64,000 nt of DNA from Butyrivibrio sp. M55 (GTDB taxonomy: Bacteria; Bacillota; Clostridia; Lachnospirales; Lachnospiraceae). Positions 53,857-63,358 of the stretch are shown in pieces (position 1 is the stretch's first letter; each line of letters begins with the position of its first letter). The translations under genes were made by a program, and so were the position numbers. The notes under the pieces were generated by a model. That model did not search any database, had not been told where the DNA came from, and saw only the letters and a program-made list of their open reading frames with translations. The DNA lies in contig NZ_FPCD01000004.1 in the NCBI RefSeq assembly GCF_900116865.1, positions 1 to 64,000 on the forward strand, read 5' to 3'.

Positions 53857-55526
53857 AAAAGAAAGTTTTATCAATGTTGCTTGCCACTGCAATGGTTACA
53901 ACATCGCTTGTTGGATGTAGCAATGGTCACAATGATGGTGTTGTGAGCAAACTCACCGAGGACGAGGCCAAAAAGGAACTGAAGTCTCTTATGACACAGG
54001 TTTCTGTTCAGACCAATTCAAATCCTATTCTGGATATCTACGCTGAGGATGTTTCTGAAGCTGACACTCTTGCAGATATCGATACTTTTCCTATCACCGT
54101 TACAGGTAACGGACAGATCAATATCGAGATTGCCGCTGCAACAGAGCTTTCAGCTGATGCTCCCGATAACTGGATAAATGAAGTTGCCGAGAAGTTTAAT
54201 AAGGCTGGCTATGAGATAGATGGCAACAGCGTTTCTGTATCGGTTCGTAAGATCACATCAGGTGAAGGTGTAACATATATAACAGCAGGTGGTTATCAGC
54301 CTGACGTATTCATTCCCAGTAATGCCGCATGGGGCATGATGCTTGATGCTTCGGGATGCAGGACTGAGACAATTGCCGATCGTATAGCAGGCAATACAGC
54401 AGGTATTCTTATTAAAAAAGATGTTTATGACACATATAAGGAAAAGTACGGCGATGTTACCGTAGGAAATGTTCTTGCGGCAGCTAACGCAGGTGATATT
54501 ACTTTTGCATATACCAATCCTTACACATCATCAACAGGACTTAACGTTCTTTGTGCGATGCTTGCGTCATTTGATGCTTCAAACCCTCTTTCAGATACCG
54601 CTACAAACGCACTTATGGAGTATCAGAAGAAGTCTCCTCCGGTTGCATACACAACAGCGGTTCTCAGAAACCAGGCTGCAAAAGGCATCATAAATGCAAT
54701 GGTAATGGAGAGACAGGCTTATTCAAACACTCCTGAGCTCAAGAATTATATTTACACTCCTGTAGGAATAAGACATGATCACCCCGTATATACCTTTGAG
54801 TGGACTAATGATCAGGAAAAGGCAGCAGCAAATATGTTTGTTGAGTTCTGCAAGAGCCCTGATATGCAGAAGCTCGCTACTGATAAGGGATTCAATCAGG
54901 ATGATGATTATGCCGCTCAGGACACAGGAATGTCAGGAGCTGATTACATCGCTGCACAGAAAGTTTGGAAGCAGAATAAAAACGGTGGTAAGCCTATCGT
55001 AGCTGTATTCGTTGCAGATGTATCCGGATCAATGGACGGTGAGCCTCTTAATTCACTTAAGCAGTCACTTATAAGCTCATCTTCATATATAAGTTCAGAT
55101 CATCACATCGGACTTGTAAGCTATTCAAACGGAGTATCTGTAAACCTTCCTATTGCTCAGTTTGATTCAACGCAGAGAGCATACTTCTCAGGTGAGGTAA
55201 AAAATCTTTCTGCAGGCGGCGGAACTGCAACATACGACGCAGTTCTTACAGGTATGCAGATGCTCGAAGATTATAAGGAGCAGGTTCCCGATGCAAAGCT
55301 TATGCTGTTTGTTCTTACAGACGGTGACCAGAATACGGGATATTCATTGGAGCGTATCACGGATGTTGTCGGAGGACTTAAGATTCCTGTTTACAGCATT
55401 GCATACAACTATGACAATGTAAAAGATCTTGAGACACTTTCCGGTATCAACGAAGCGGCTCAGATCAAAGCTAACAGTGATGACGTTGTAAACCAGCTCA
55501 GAAACCTGTTTAATGTAAATCTGTAA
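53853..55526 (+). CDS. Substrate-binding and VWA-domain lipoprotein
   Basis: 557 aa. A lipoprotein signal peptide with lipobox LVGC (Cys22) anchors it outside the membrane. Residues about 60-360 are a solute-binding-type domain of the PstS/ModA kind (ITVTGNGQINIEIAAATE, TNPYTSSTGLNVL). Residues about 380-557 are a von Willebrand A domain with an intact MIDAS: DVSGSMDG at about 389, AGGGTATYDAV, and VLTDGDQN. This combination is known in Firmicutes without an assigned function; it may bind a ligand or a metal-bridged partner at the surface. Last gene of the operon. Confidence 0.85.
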   Translation: MKKKVLSMLLATAMVTTSLVGCSNGHNDGVVSKLTEDEAKKELKSLMTQVSVQTNSNPILDIYAEDVSEADTLADIDTFPITVTGNGQINIEIAAATELSADAPDNWINEVAEKFNKAGYEIDGNSVSVSVRKITSGEGVTYITAGGYQPDVFIPSNAAWGMMLDASGCRTETIADRIAGNTAGILIKKDVYDTYKEKYGDVTVGNVLAAANAGDITFAYTNPYTSSTGLNVLCAMLASFDASNPLSDTATNALMEYQKKSPPVAYTTAVLRNQAAKGIINAMVMERQAYSNTPELKNYIYTPVGIRHDHPVYTFEWTNDQEKAAANMFVEFCKSPDMQKLATDKGFNQDDDYAAQDTGMSGADYIAAQKVWKQNKNGGKPIVAVFVADVSGSMDGEPLNSLKQSLISSSSYISSDHHIGLVSYSNGVSVNLPIAQFDSTQRAYFSGEVKNLSAGGGTATYDAVLTGMQMLEDYKEQVPDAKLMLFVLTDGDQNTGYSLERITDVVGGLKIPVYSIAYNYDNVKDLETLSGINEAAQIKANSDDVVNQLRNLFNVNL

Positions 55527-55845
55527 TACTGTAATAATGAGTTTTTATGATAAAACAATAATGTAATTATGTAATAATGAGGACTGTCGCCCATGGATTC
55601 AGTGGATTCGGGCGACAGTTTTTTTGTTCAATTTTGTTGAAAAAAATTTATATTTTTTAGTTGATAAATCATATTAAAATATGTAAAATATAAATACACA
55701 CAGTTAATTATTGTGTAATCAATATAAGTATGATATAAGTGTACTTAAGGGGTAAAGGTTACTACAAGGTTAACTGCGGTGCTTTTACAGATAACGCTAA
55801 AAAGGAAAGAGTATTTGAGTGGGGATATGTTTACAAGGAGATAAA
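55527..55845. other. Intergenic region with terminator and long A+T-rich leader
   Basis: 320 bases: the terminator at 55583, then an A+T-rich stretch and a leader ending in AAGGAG before the GTG start of the PRTase gene. No gene seen. Confidence 0.6.
55583..55627 (+). terminator. Terminator of the VWA operon
   Basis: ACTGTCGCCC, 17-base loop, GGGCGACAGT, then seven T. Confidence 0.88.
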
Positions 55846-56976
55846 GTGAGGAATTATACAGAACATGAGCTGTTGAGATTGGCGAAATGTTTTCACGATA
55901 CGGACAAAACATATCTTTTGGTGGATCCTTTACAGGGCAAGCATTTGCCGGTAAAACCATCTGATGCTATGGACATGCTTCGCTCATTGGGACAATTGGT
56001 GAGCGAGAAATATCCGGAGACAAGGCTTGTGATTGGCTTTGCAGAAACTGCGACTGCTGTGGGGATGGCAGTTGCGGAAGAAATGCCGGATGATTGTATC
56101 TATATTCACACAACCAGAGATAATATTTTGCAGGAATCGGAATGGATTGAATTCCAAGAGGAAAAGAGTCACGTTACCGATCAGAGACTGCTTGCTTCAC
56201 ATCTGGAGAAATGGTTTGCGAATACGGATACTATCGTATTTGTTGATGATGAGATCTCAACTGATGAAACAATAATCAACTACATAGAACAGTTAAAAAA
56301 GAAATATCCTGAAATCGGTAAGAAGAAACTGGTCGTAGCATCGATCATTGACAGGGCAACAAAAGAAGAAAACGAAAAGATGAAAGCTGACGGCATTGAG
56401 AGTATTTCACTTATCAGGCCGAATGAGACCGATTTTTCCAAAGATGTTGAAAAGTACGACATATGCGAAGCGGATGAAATAAATGAGAAGATAGGCGTGG
56501 GAAGATATGAGAGTCTTAGTTCACGTGTAAATCTTATGAATCCGAGACTTGGGGTTAACACAAGGGAATATGTGGAAAACTGCAAGATGTTTGCGTATGA
56601 TTATGTGATCCAGGAGAAACTTGCTGAAGAATGTGATTGCAGCAGTATCTTGATACTTGGTACGGAAGAGTGCATGTATCCTGCAATAGTTCTTGGTGAA
56701 ATAATCGAGAGAAATACAAAGGCCAATGTCTATACCTATTCCACAACCCGCAGTCCCATAGGAATCTGTAGGGCGGATGGATATCCGATAAAAAGCGGTT
56801 ATAGGATAAAGAGTTTTTATGCCAATGATAGGAAAAGCTACATCTATAATCTTAAGAAATACGACATGGTAATTGTTGTTACTGACAGCGAACGAGATTC
56901 TTTCTGCGAAAGACACAGTCTTATAGAAGCTCTTTTCAAAGAAAGAAATGAAAAGGTTGTGCTGTATCGGGGATAA
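55846..56976 (+). CDS. Phosphoribosyltransferase-TRSP protein (Ter-type stress family)
   Basis: 376 aa from GTG 55846 with AAGGAG 5 bases before it; the upstream GTG at 55819 has no site. N-terminal PRTase_2 domain: IGFAETATAVGMAVAEE, then the PRPP loop IVFVDDEISTDETIIN at about 130-145. The C-terminal TRSP domain contains the naming motif STTRSPIG at about 299-306 and SILILGTEECMYPA. In Ter/TelA stress operons this protein is thought to make a nucleoside-like metabolite, usually with ATP-grasp and HAD partners; none is present here. It is alone, behind the VWA operon. Confidence 0.8.
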   Translation: MRNYTEHELLRLAKCFHDTDKTYLLVDPLQGKHLPVKPSDAMDMLRSLGQLVSEKYPETRLVIGFAETATAVGMAVAEEMPDDCIYIHTTRDNILQESEWIEFQEEKSHVTDQRLLASHLEKWFANTDTIVFVDDEISTDETIINYIEQLKKKYPEIGKKKLVVASIIDRATKEENEKMKADGIESISLIRPNETDFSKDVEKYDICEADEINEKIGVGRYESLSSRVNLMNPRLGVNTREYVENCKMFAYDYVIQEKLAEECDCSSILILGTEECMYPAIVLGEIIERNTKANVYTYSTTRSPIGICRADGYPIKSGYRIKSFYANDRKSYIYNLKKYDMVIVVTDSERDSFCERHSLIEALFKERNEKVVLYRG

Positions 56977-57014
56977 GCTTTTGACTTAAAACAAATGAAT
57001 ACGAAGAATATATA

Positions 57015-57047
57015 AGGGGCTGTCATCTGACAGCCCCTGTTCTATTT
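57015..57047. terminator. Bidirectional terminator
   Basis: AGGGGCTGTCA-TC-TGACAGCCCCT, an 11-bp stem, then GTTCTATTT; separates the PRTase gene from the convergent pectate lyase gene. Confidence 0.8.
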
Positions 57048-57056
57048 GATGGAAAT

Positions 57057-59180
57057 TCAATCAATTGCATATACTAAAGGAGAGTTCTGAGAACCTGCGT
57101 GGCTTGTAGCCCATGCCTTTGCATCAGCTGCGCTTCTTGCTTTGTAGCCGTAGTTGGATGAAGGTCTCCAGTTGCATCCTCCGATGCTGAGTCTTGATAC
57201 GTCGGAAGAAAGAACAGAACCCTGGTCTGTGAAGTTTCCTCTACCCATATCATTTACAACACCGCCTGAATCTCTTCCTTTATCAAAGAAGTTATTCTCT
57301 GAGAAGATATTACAATTGGTATAAGGTGTATATCCAATATTAAAGTTGTAGACAAAGTTATTATAGCAATGGAAATAACCGTATCTCATAAGTCCGGGTG
57401 CTCTTGTTTGAGTACCGTTGAAGTAACTGTTGCATATAGTCATGCAAGGATATCCGTCATATGTAGGTGAGCCGTTCTCTTCGGGATAACCAAGGATAAG
57501 TCCGTATTTATGTCCGCCGAAGTAGCAGCCTGTAACCGACACGAAGTTTGCCTTAAGTCCTACATAGAGGAACTTGTCTTTGTCATTTCCATGAATATTG
57601 CCGTCTTTTCCCATGTCATGGCCTGTCCATGAGCAGTGGTCGAGCCAGAAATTATTTCCGTCGGTAATGTACATCTGAATATCATCGTTATCGTTGATGT
57701 TTACCGAATGTGAGAAAGTAATGTTCTTATATATATTGTTTCCTGAAGCGGATATATTTCTAAAGTGTATATTGTTCAGCGTATGAGCGCCGTAAGATCC
57801 GATAAATGTCTTGTTTGCTCCGACCGAAACTTTTGTAAGTGAGTTTGCAGATATGTCGCCGGTTATTACGATTGTGCACGGATTAGAGCCTTGAGCATAA
57901 CGCTGTAAGTCTGAGAGGTTGTTTACCTTTGCAACCTGTCCGAGAACACCACCTGTTACGGATGCTTTTTCTCTTTTGCTCATATCAAGACTGTATCCCG
58001 CAAAGCCCTCTGCACCGTATGAATTAAGTCTGAAGCACTGCGCTGCAGATCCGTTAAAAGAGCTGAGTCCGTAATTATTTCCTGACAGAGTAAGCGCAAG
58101 TGAGTTGTTGGCCTTACTTACGATCTTGTAATTAAGAGGAATTCCGTTTGCGTCAGCTTTTACGGATGCTATGGTCCAGCACTGAGCGTTATCATTAGAA
58201 GAAACAGGTGCTGTAGACACTGCGTTATTTGCCTGAGTAAGGCATGTTCCGTCTGCTACATTTATGATCCTGAATGAATCGTTACTTATATAATCAATGA
58301 TCCATCTTGTGTTTGCAGAAGATGAATTACTTGTTGTTACCGAGCCGCCGTTTCCTGTTACGTACTTTCCGTCAGAGCAGTTCTGGAACTGCATCTGCTG
58401 CTGAGGATAGGAAGAATCAAGCTTGTAATCCGGTTGCCTGTTCTGATTTCCCGAAGAGTTGTTGGAATTGTTGTCTGCGGGCTGCGGATTTGCAGGCTGT
58501 GGATCAGCGGGTTTGTTATTGTTGTTGCTGTTATTGTTATTCCACCATTGATTCCAGGTATTGTTTCCGGAATTGCTGTTGTTGCTTCTTTTTGTTTTTG
58601 AAGAATTGCCACCTGAAGGCATATCAGTCTTTTCAAAGTACCAGATCTGATTGCTCTGCTTTAAGTTTCTGTACTGCTGTACATTTGCTCCTGATGAAGT
58701 GCTCTTTCTGTTTACATCAAGAACGGATGCAAAGTTTGAAGCTTCTGTTGCAATATAGTAGCCCTTTTTGGAATCCGCCTCTACGAGCTTAAAGTTCTGA
58801 GCTGAAGCACCGTTGTTGGAATAGATCTGAACGTTGGTTGCATCCTTTGATGAACCGTATGCAACATCAAGAGACATGCCGCCTGATGTGTCTGTTGCTG
58901 GATGTAAGCGATATGTTCCCGAGTTGTTCTCCTCCAGGATCCACTTCTGTCCGCTTGAGCCTGTTCCTTTGGACTGCACTACATTAGCGGCATTTGTTGC
59001 GGAATCGTTCTCAACTGTCAGATATAATCCGCTATTTTTGTTCTTAAGATAGTAAACACTGCCTGATTCGGGCGTTATAGCTTCTGCATGCGCCGAAATT
59101 GGCGGTATTATATACAATGAACAAGCGAACATTGCTACACCTGTTAAGAGTAAGCCGATGCGCTTTGATAATTTGACCAT
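57057..59180 (-). CDS. Secreted pectate lyase (PL1-type) with ricin-type lectin domains
   Basis: 707 aa. Signal peptide about 1-32. Residues about 38-185 are a ricin-B/CBM13-like trefoil (QxW motifs such as SSGQKWIL, SNQIWYFE). A linker rich in Asn, Ser, Gly and Pro (about 190-255) leads to a second ricin-like domain (about 260-390, ANTRWIID, NAQCWTI). The C-terminal 300 residues are a PL1 beta-helix (NIYKNITFSHS, NNFWLDHCSW, GLMRYGYFHCYNNF). It cleaves polygalacturonate outside the cell. TGGAGG-type site upstream. No sortase motif. Confidence 0.88.
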   Translation of the reverse strand: MVKLSKRIGLLLTGVAMFACSLYIIPPISAHAEAITPESGSVYYLKNKNSGLYLTVENDSATNAANVVQSKGTGSSGQKWILEENNSGTYRLHPATDTSGGMSLDVAYGSSKDATNVQIYSNNGASAQNFKLVEADSKKGYYIATEASNFASVLDVNRKSTSSGANVQQYRNLKQSNQIWYFEKTDMPSGGNSSKTKRSNNSNSGNNTWNQWWNNNNSNNNNKPADPQPANPQPADNNSNNSSGNQNRQPDYKLDSSYPQQQMQFQNCSDGKYVTGNGGSVTTSNSSSANTRWIIDYISNDSFRIINVADGTCLTQANNAVSTAPVSSNDNAQCWTIASVKADANGIPLNYKIVSKANNSLALTLSGNNYGLSSFNGSAAQCFRLNSYGAEGFAGYSLDMSKREKASVTGGVLGQVAKVNNLSDLQRYAQGSNPCTIVITGDISANSLTKVSVGANKTFIGSYGAHTLNNIHFRNISASGNNIYKNITFSHSVNINDNDDIQMYITDGNNFWLDHCSWTGHDMGKDGNIHGNDKDKFLYVGLKANFVSVTGCYFGGHKYGLILGYPEENGSPTYDGYPCMTICNSYFNGTQTRAPGLMRYGYFHCYNNFVYNFNIGYTPYTNCNIFSENNFFDKGRDSGGVVNDMGRGNFTDQGSVLSSDVSRLSIGGCNWRPSSNYGYKARSAADAKAWATSHAGSQNSPLVYAID

Positions 59181-59415
59181 ACTTTTTCTTCCTCCGTTTA
59201 CTGCAAATTGGCGGTATGCGCCTTTATACAGATATTTATAGCAGTAGAGATGTTAAAAAGCAAGTAACAAATGTAGCCATATGATGCAAATAATCTGACA
59301 TCTTCAATATTTATACCAGAAGTATAATGACAGTTTTTTGAAATGGTGCTATCATACATTCATAAGCTACAAACGGGGCTTGCAAAAAGGCTCTGAGAAA
59401 GGGAAAAGAATTAAA

Positions 59416-59568
59416 GTGACAACATACAATAGCATGTTCTGCAAAAAAAATATGAAATCCTTTAAAAAATCATCATTCGTTAAACGATTCGAGTGGGGAT
59501 TTTCTTTTGTGCGTTCATATAAGACAAAGCAGATGCTGGAAGATGTTGGTTTAGCAGAGATTCAATAA
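59416..59568 (+). CDS. Possible small basic protein
   Basis: A GTG at 59416 with AAAGG about 10 bases upstream opens a 50-codon frame, basic and hydrophilic (KKNMKSFKKSSFVKRFEWG), followed by a strong terminator. The same frame extends back to 59338 without a ribosome site. No family; may be non-coding. Confidence 0.25.
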   Translation: MTTYNSMFCKKNMKSFKKSSFVKRFEWGFSFVRSYKTKQMLEDVGLAEIQ

Positions 59569-59599
59569 AGAATCAAAGCATATAGATAAACATAAAAGC

Positions 59600-59636
59600 A
59601 AACCGCTTGCCTTGTATGAAGGCAAGCGGTTTTTCT
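59600..59636 (+). terminator. Strong terminator
   Basis: AAACCGCTTGCCTT-n5-AAGGCAAGCGGTTT, a 14-bp perfect stem followed by TTC; symmetrical enough to work both ways. Confidence 0.85.
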
Positions 59637-59640
59637 ATTA

Positions 59641-60475
59641 CTTGGAAATTCCTCCGTATTCCAAGGTAAATATGTTTATCTATTGCACGAGTGCGAAACC
59701 GGTAATCGCACCTGACGTAAAGTCAGCGGCAGAAATGCATGTGGGTTCGAATCCCTCCTCGTGTACTGTTCAATGATTTTGTTGAACAATATAGTTTTTG
59801 GAAAATGATCCGTAGTGAAAGGAGACTATAGTAAAATCTTTTGTTTTAAGGATAGTCAAAGACGAGATAGCTAAATAGACAAGACGGATATGTGATTATC
59901 CTGCGACAGAGGTTATACGACCGAAATTATGACCGGCGTTCGGTCCGGTAGAGGTTGAGCCATAGGAACCACATATAATTCTTACAGGTAGACAGTTCTT
60001 TAGTTGGCTGCACCGATATCGGATTCGGAACGTATTTATATAAAACCAATCAATCAGACTATACGTGTAAATGGGACAGGGTGAAGAGAAGAGGCGTTTA
60101 ATGAACTTGATTGCTGGTTTGGTATAACGGAAATGAATTCGGGTTTAAGCTTTTTGATGCACATAATTATATTGAGACAGGTGGAGTTGTAACGGAAGGG
60201 GCGCAAAACAGCAGCCCATTGTAGAGAGAAAGTGCTGATTCTAAATAGATTTTTGTTGAGGAAAGCTTAGAGATCATCTAAAAACAGAATTGTAAAGAAA
60301 ATACATTGAACAGAGAAACCTATGACATACAAGGGGCTAGGAGGACATAAAAATATGTACTCAGAGAAACTGTAAAACATAATCCATTGACATAATAATA
60401 CTCATTTTAAATACATAAAGGCATCGCGTCAAGGAGAAACCATCTCTTTGGCGGATGCCGGAATAGGAGGACGAG
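59641..60475 (+). ncRNA. Candidate large structured non-coding RNA region
   Basis: About 835 bases without a credible coding frame on either strand, between a strong terminator and the XRE gene at 60476. It begins with a hairpin CTTGGA/TCCAAG (59641-59665) and a tRNA-like element (59685-59765). Further hairpins include TGTTCAA/TTGAACA (59767-59788), GACTAT/ATAGTC with an inner TAAAA/TTTTA (59824-59857), ACCGG/CCGGT (about 59932-59950), CCGATATCGG (60012-60021), a long-range CAATCA/TGATTG helix across about 60045-60117 and CAGCA/TGCTG (about 60209-60237). Large ornate RNAs (GOLLD, ROOL) of Firmicutes and phages are often beside tRNAs; I cannot confirm either class. Limits are approximate. Confidence 0.4.
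59685..59765 (+). tRNA. tRNA-like element, degenerate anticodon arm
   Basis: 81 bases. The acceptor arms GCACGAG and CTCGTGT pair (the first pair G-T), the D-arm has A14-type AAACCGGTAA with GG, the T-loop GGTTCGAATCC is perfect, and a short variable stem GCA-GAAA-TGC is present as in class II tRNAs. The anticodon arm is abnormal: CTGA/TCAG gives a loop CGTAAAG without U33 (anticodon position UAA), and the T-stem has one mismatch. No CCA is encoded. It may be a tRNA pseudogene or a tRNA-like domain of a larger RNA. Confidence 0.5.
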
Positions 60476-60730
60476 ATGATAACAATGCCTTCCATAGATA
60501 TGGCGGCTACAGGTAGAAATATTGTAAGGATGAGAAAGGCAGCTGGATTGACTGTTAAAGAATTGCAGCACATTTTTGGTTTTGCAACTCCACAGGCAAT
60601 CTACAAATGGCAGCATGGAACAACAATGCCTACCATTGACAACCTTATTGCTCTTGCAATGATCTTTCAAGTATCTATGGAAGACATCATTGTTTTAGAT
60701 ACAGGTGCAAGAGCACGTATCTGTGCTTGA
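60476..60730 (+). CDS. Small XRE-type regulator
   Basis: 84 aa with GGAGGACGAG before the ATG. HTH_3 domain over nearly the whole length (GRNIVRMRKAAGLTVKELQ, PQAIYKWQHGTTMPTIDNL). Such stand-alone HTH proteins are frequent in Lachnospiraceae. It follows the structured non-coding region and is closed by a hairpin terminator at 60759. Confidence 0.8.
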   Translation: MITMPSIDMAATGRNIVRMRKAAGLTVKELQHIFGFATPQAIYKWQHGTTMPTIDNLIALAMIFQVSMEDIIVLDTGARARICA

Positions 60731-60758
60731 AAAAGCATGATCGTCTCAGACATAAATG

Positions 60759-60822
60759 CAGGGGATGTTCCGCATATTTTGCGTAGATTCGCAGGAAACG
60801 GTGACATCCCCTGTTTTCTTTT
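60759..60822 (+). terminator. Terminator after the XRE gene
   Basis: CAGGGGATGT (60759-60768) and ACATCCCCTG (60804-60813) form a perfect 10-bp stem with a 35-base loop, then TTTTCTTTT. Confidence 0.65.
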
Positions 60823-60845
60823 ATTTAGAAAGGTAGCCATATTTA

Positions 60846-61022
60846 ATGATCTTCGGAAAATCTTTTTTCTTTTATATTGTTTTTGGCCTTATATGGGCTG
60901 CAATCGGGATTTTCTTGTTTCCATATCTGATAGTCAGAGTAATCTGGAATCTTATTATCAAGAACCTGATCTGGACATTTGTTTCCATGTTTATGACAAA
61001 TAGAGAATTGAGCGGTGAATAA
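60846..61022 (+). CDS. Small membrane protein
   Basis: 58 aa: a hydrophobic N-terminal half (KSFFFYIVFGLIWAAIGIFLF at the start) and a second amphipathic segment with three Trp residues (VIWNLIIKNLIWTF), ending with a short polar tail. AAAGG lies about 12 bases upstream. This frame avoids the terminator at 60759, unlike an overlapping frame at 60737-61003. Unknown function; may be co-regulated with the XRE gene. Confidence 0.5.
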   Translation: MIFGKSFFFYIVFGLIWAAIGIFLFPYLIVRVIWNLIIKNLIWTFVSMFMTNRELSGE

Positions 61023-61029
61023 AATAAAA

Positions 61030-61060
61030 GGAGACGGCCATTGATACGACCGTCTCCTTC
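61030..61060. terminator. Bidirectional terminator
   Basis: GGAGACGG, 12-base loop, CCGTCTCC, then TTCTGG; between the small membrane protein and the convergent chemoreceptor gene. Confidence 0.7.
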
Positions 61061-61083
61061 TGGTTATGCAGAGACATGTTGAT

Positions 61084-63129
61084 TTATGATTTGAAGAACT
61101 TCATTTCTTCATTGAGCTGTTCGGCGATATCTTTCAGGTTGTCGGCTGAGCATGCAAGAGTAGTAACTGTAGCGGAAAGTTCCTGCATGGATGCTCCCGT
61201 CTCCTGTGAAGAAGCGGCGTTTTCTTCAGAGATGGCTGAAAGAGCACTCATAGTATCGACTACGGCATTCTTGGATGAAGCGCAGGTATCGGCGCCGTTT
61301 GAGATATCCTGAACTCCGCCTACGGTACTTCCGATATCCTGAAGCATTCCGTTTACGGCATCGAGTGTTTCTCCGATTGCGATCTGCTGCTCGTTGTTTC
61401 CGTTCTTAACATCTTCGGCAGCAGAAACGGCTGCTTTACTCTGTTCAAGAAGTGTGCTCATTTCTTTCATGATATCATCAGCCATTGCCTTTGAATCGTC
61501 GGCAAGTTTTCCGATTTCTTCAGCAACAACCGCAAATCCTTTTCCTGCTTCTCCGGCTCTTGCAGCCTCGATTGAAGCATTGAGTGAAAGGAGGTTTGTC
61601 TGTGTTGCAATCGATGTGATTCCTTCAACTTTATCACTGATATTATCAACGGCTTCCTGCGTTGCCTGTATGGTCTTTGCGATATCATCTATCTTAGAAG
61701 TCATCTCAACAGATGAAGTCTGAAGTGATGTAAGAGACTTGCTTGATACTTCGGATGCCTCTTTCATCTTGCCGGCAAGGTCTGAAAGACTACCGGTAGA
61801 TGTCTGTACATCAGTTACCGCGTCACCGATACGGCTTACATTTTCGGAAGCACTTTGAATCTCATCGGCCTGCTGAGTTGCGCCTGATGCAATTTCCTGA
61901 ACCGCATTGGAAACATCTTCCGCGGTCTGAGAGATCTGATTTGCCATATCAGACAACTCCTCAGATGAAATTCCTACGCTTGATGCAGATTCTTTTATAT
62001 GGCTTACTATATCGTCAAGAGTTCCGATAACGGAGTTGGTAGCTTTGGAAATAGTTCCGAATTCGTCGCTTCTTTTATCAAATTTTTCAACCTTTACAAA
62101 TCTTCCGTCAGCGAGAGCTCCAAGTGACTCATTAACTGCAGCGATGGGATCGGTAAAGCTCTTTGCCATCATAAGTGAAATAACTATTGCGACAACAAGG
62201 AGGATTATTCCGATTATTATAACTGTAAGAGCGGAACGGATTGCGGGTCCCATTATCTCTGAGTTTGTCTCGGAAACGGCAACTACAAATCCTGTTGTAG
62301 GCTCTTTTATCCATGCCGTGTAAGTGAGCTTGCCATCAATCACACTGTCAAAGGTGTTACTTGAAAGTGAAGAAGTCATGTATTCTTCATCTGTGTGTAC
62401 GATTGGCTCGTCCTCAGGAGTTATCTCAAACTGTGAATGTGCAGCTACTGTTCCTGCTTTATCAAGGATATATCCGTTCTTTACGTTGTCTGCAAGGAAA
62501 CCATGCAATACATTAAGATCGAAGCTTCGCTGCAGAGAACCAATCATTTCACCCGATTCGGTATCGATAACGGGAACAATTATTATAACAATTCTGTTTC
62601 CGGCCGCTTTACTTACGACAATCTCAGAAACAGCGATGGCTTTGTTGGCCCAACATTCCTGGAAATATGCTCTGTCAGCTATGTTTGTGAACTCTTTGCG
62701 GTCGGTTCTAAGAAGCTGATCACCGGTGGAAATAGAAAGGATACAGTTGGTATTACCATCATTGATGTTTGTATTGATGGCATCCATCTGAGCCATGATA
62801 AGTTCAGCTTTTTTGTCAGCACCGCTCATATTAAAAGTTTTCAAATAATCTATAGTACTTTGCGCTGAAGCACAGGTCTGAAGTGCTATTACATTCTGCT
62901 GAACAATTGTTGAAAACTTACCTTCAACCACTTTTGCATCAGAAGTAAGAAGGTTTAAGGCATCATTCTTTGCCTTGGTTGTGGAAGTCTGGTAGCTTAC
63001 GATTACGGCAATTGTAAGAGGAACTGCTGCAACTGCCAGTAAGATTGCGACCAGTTTTGTCTTGATGCTGTCTTTGAAACTGATGTTACTGCTTGCATTT
63101 TTGCTACTAACATTAGATTTCGCCGCCAT
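61084..63129 (-). CDS. Methyl-accepting chemotaxis protein with double Cache domain
   Basis: 681 aa. Membrane segment at about 26-46, an extracellular dCache_1-type domain (about 50-285; [15 protein letters not shown], later [15 protein letters not shown]), second membrane segment at about 297-318, HAMP (about 320-375) and a signalling domain with the hairpin tip [20 protein letters not shown]. The dCache class senses amino acids and other small molecules. AAGGAGGT lies upstream of the ATG. Confidence 0.93.
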   Translation of the reverse strand: MAAKSNVSSKNASSNISFKDSIKTKLVAILLAVAAVPLTIAVIVSYQTSTTKAKNDALNLLTSDAKVVEGKFSTIVQQNVIALQTCASAQSTIDYLKTFNMSGADKKAELIMAQMDAINTNINDGNTNCILSISTGDQLLRTDRKEFTNIADRAYFQECWANKAIAVSEIVVSKAAGNRIVIIIVPVIDTESGEMIGSLQRSFDLNVLHGFLADNVKNGYILDKAGTVAAHSQFEITPEDEPIVHTDEEYMTSSLSSNTFDSVIDGKLTYTAWIKEPTTGFVVAVSETNSEIMGPAIRSALTVIIIGIILLVVAIVISLMMAKSFTDPIAAVNESLGALADGRFVKVEKFDKRSDEFGTISKATNSVIGTLDDIVSHIKESASSVGISSEELSDMANQISQTAEDVSNAVQEIASGATQQADEIQSASENVSRIGDAVTDVQTSTGSLSDLAGKMKEASEVSSKSLTSLQTSSVEMTSKIDDIAKTIQATQEAVDNISDKVEGITSIATQTNLLSLNASIEAARAGEAGKGFAVVAEEIGKLADDSKAMADDIMKEMSTLLEQSKAAVSAAEDVKNGNNEQQIAIGETLDAVNGMLQDIGSTVGGVQDISNGADTCASSKNAVVDTMSALSAISEENAASSQETGASMQELSATVTTLACSADNLKDIAEQLNEEMKFFKS

Positions 63130-63358
63130 AGATACCTCCTTGAAGAAATCAAGAAACCTTTTTTATTTGATGGAAAATTATCATTAAATCAATAAAAAAA
63201 AGAAATAATCTCAATAAAGGGGTCAATTTCAATTTTACAATGAAAATTGTCAAAATAATGCATATTTATAGACTTTTTATCAATTTTTAAGAAACTTGTT
63301 GACGGTTATGGGAATTAGTATTTATATTAAGTAAATTGACTTTATAAGGAGCGACAAT

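Noticed and set aside
60241..60292. Apparent pairing of TAGATTTTTGT with ATCTAAAAACA
   Set aside because: The second string is the complement but not the reverse complement of the first, so antiparallel pairing is not possible.
60737..61003. 88-codon forward frame after the XRE gene
   Set aside because: It runs straight through the terminator hairpin at 60759-60822 and lacks a ribosome site; the overlapping 58-codon frame at 60846 is a better candidate.
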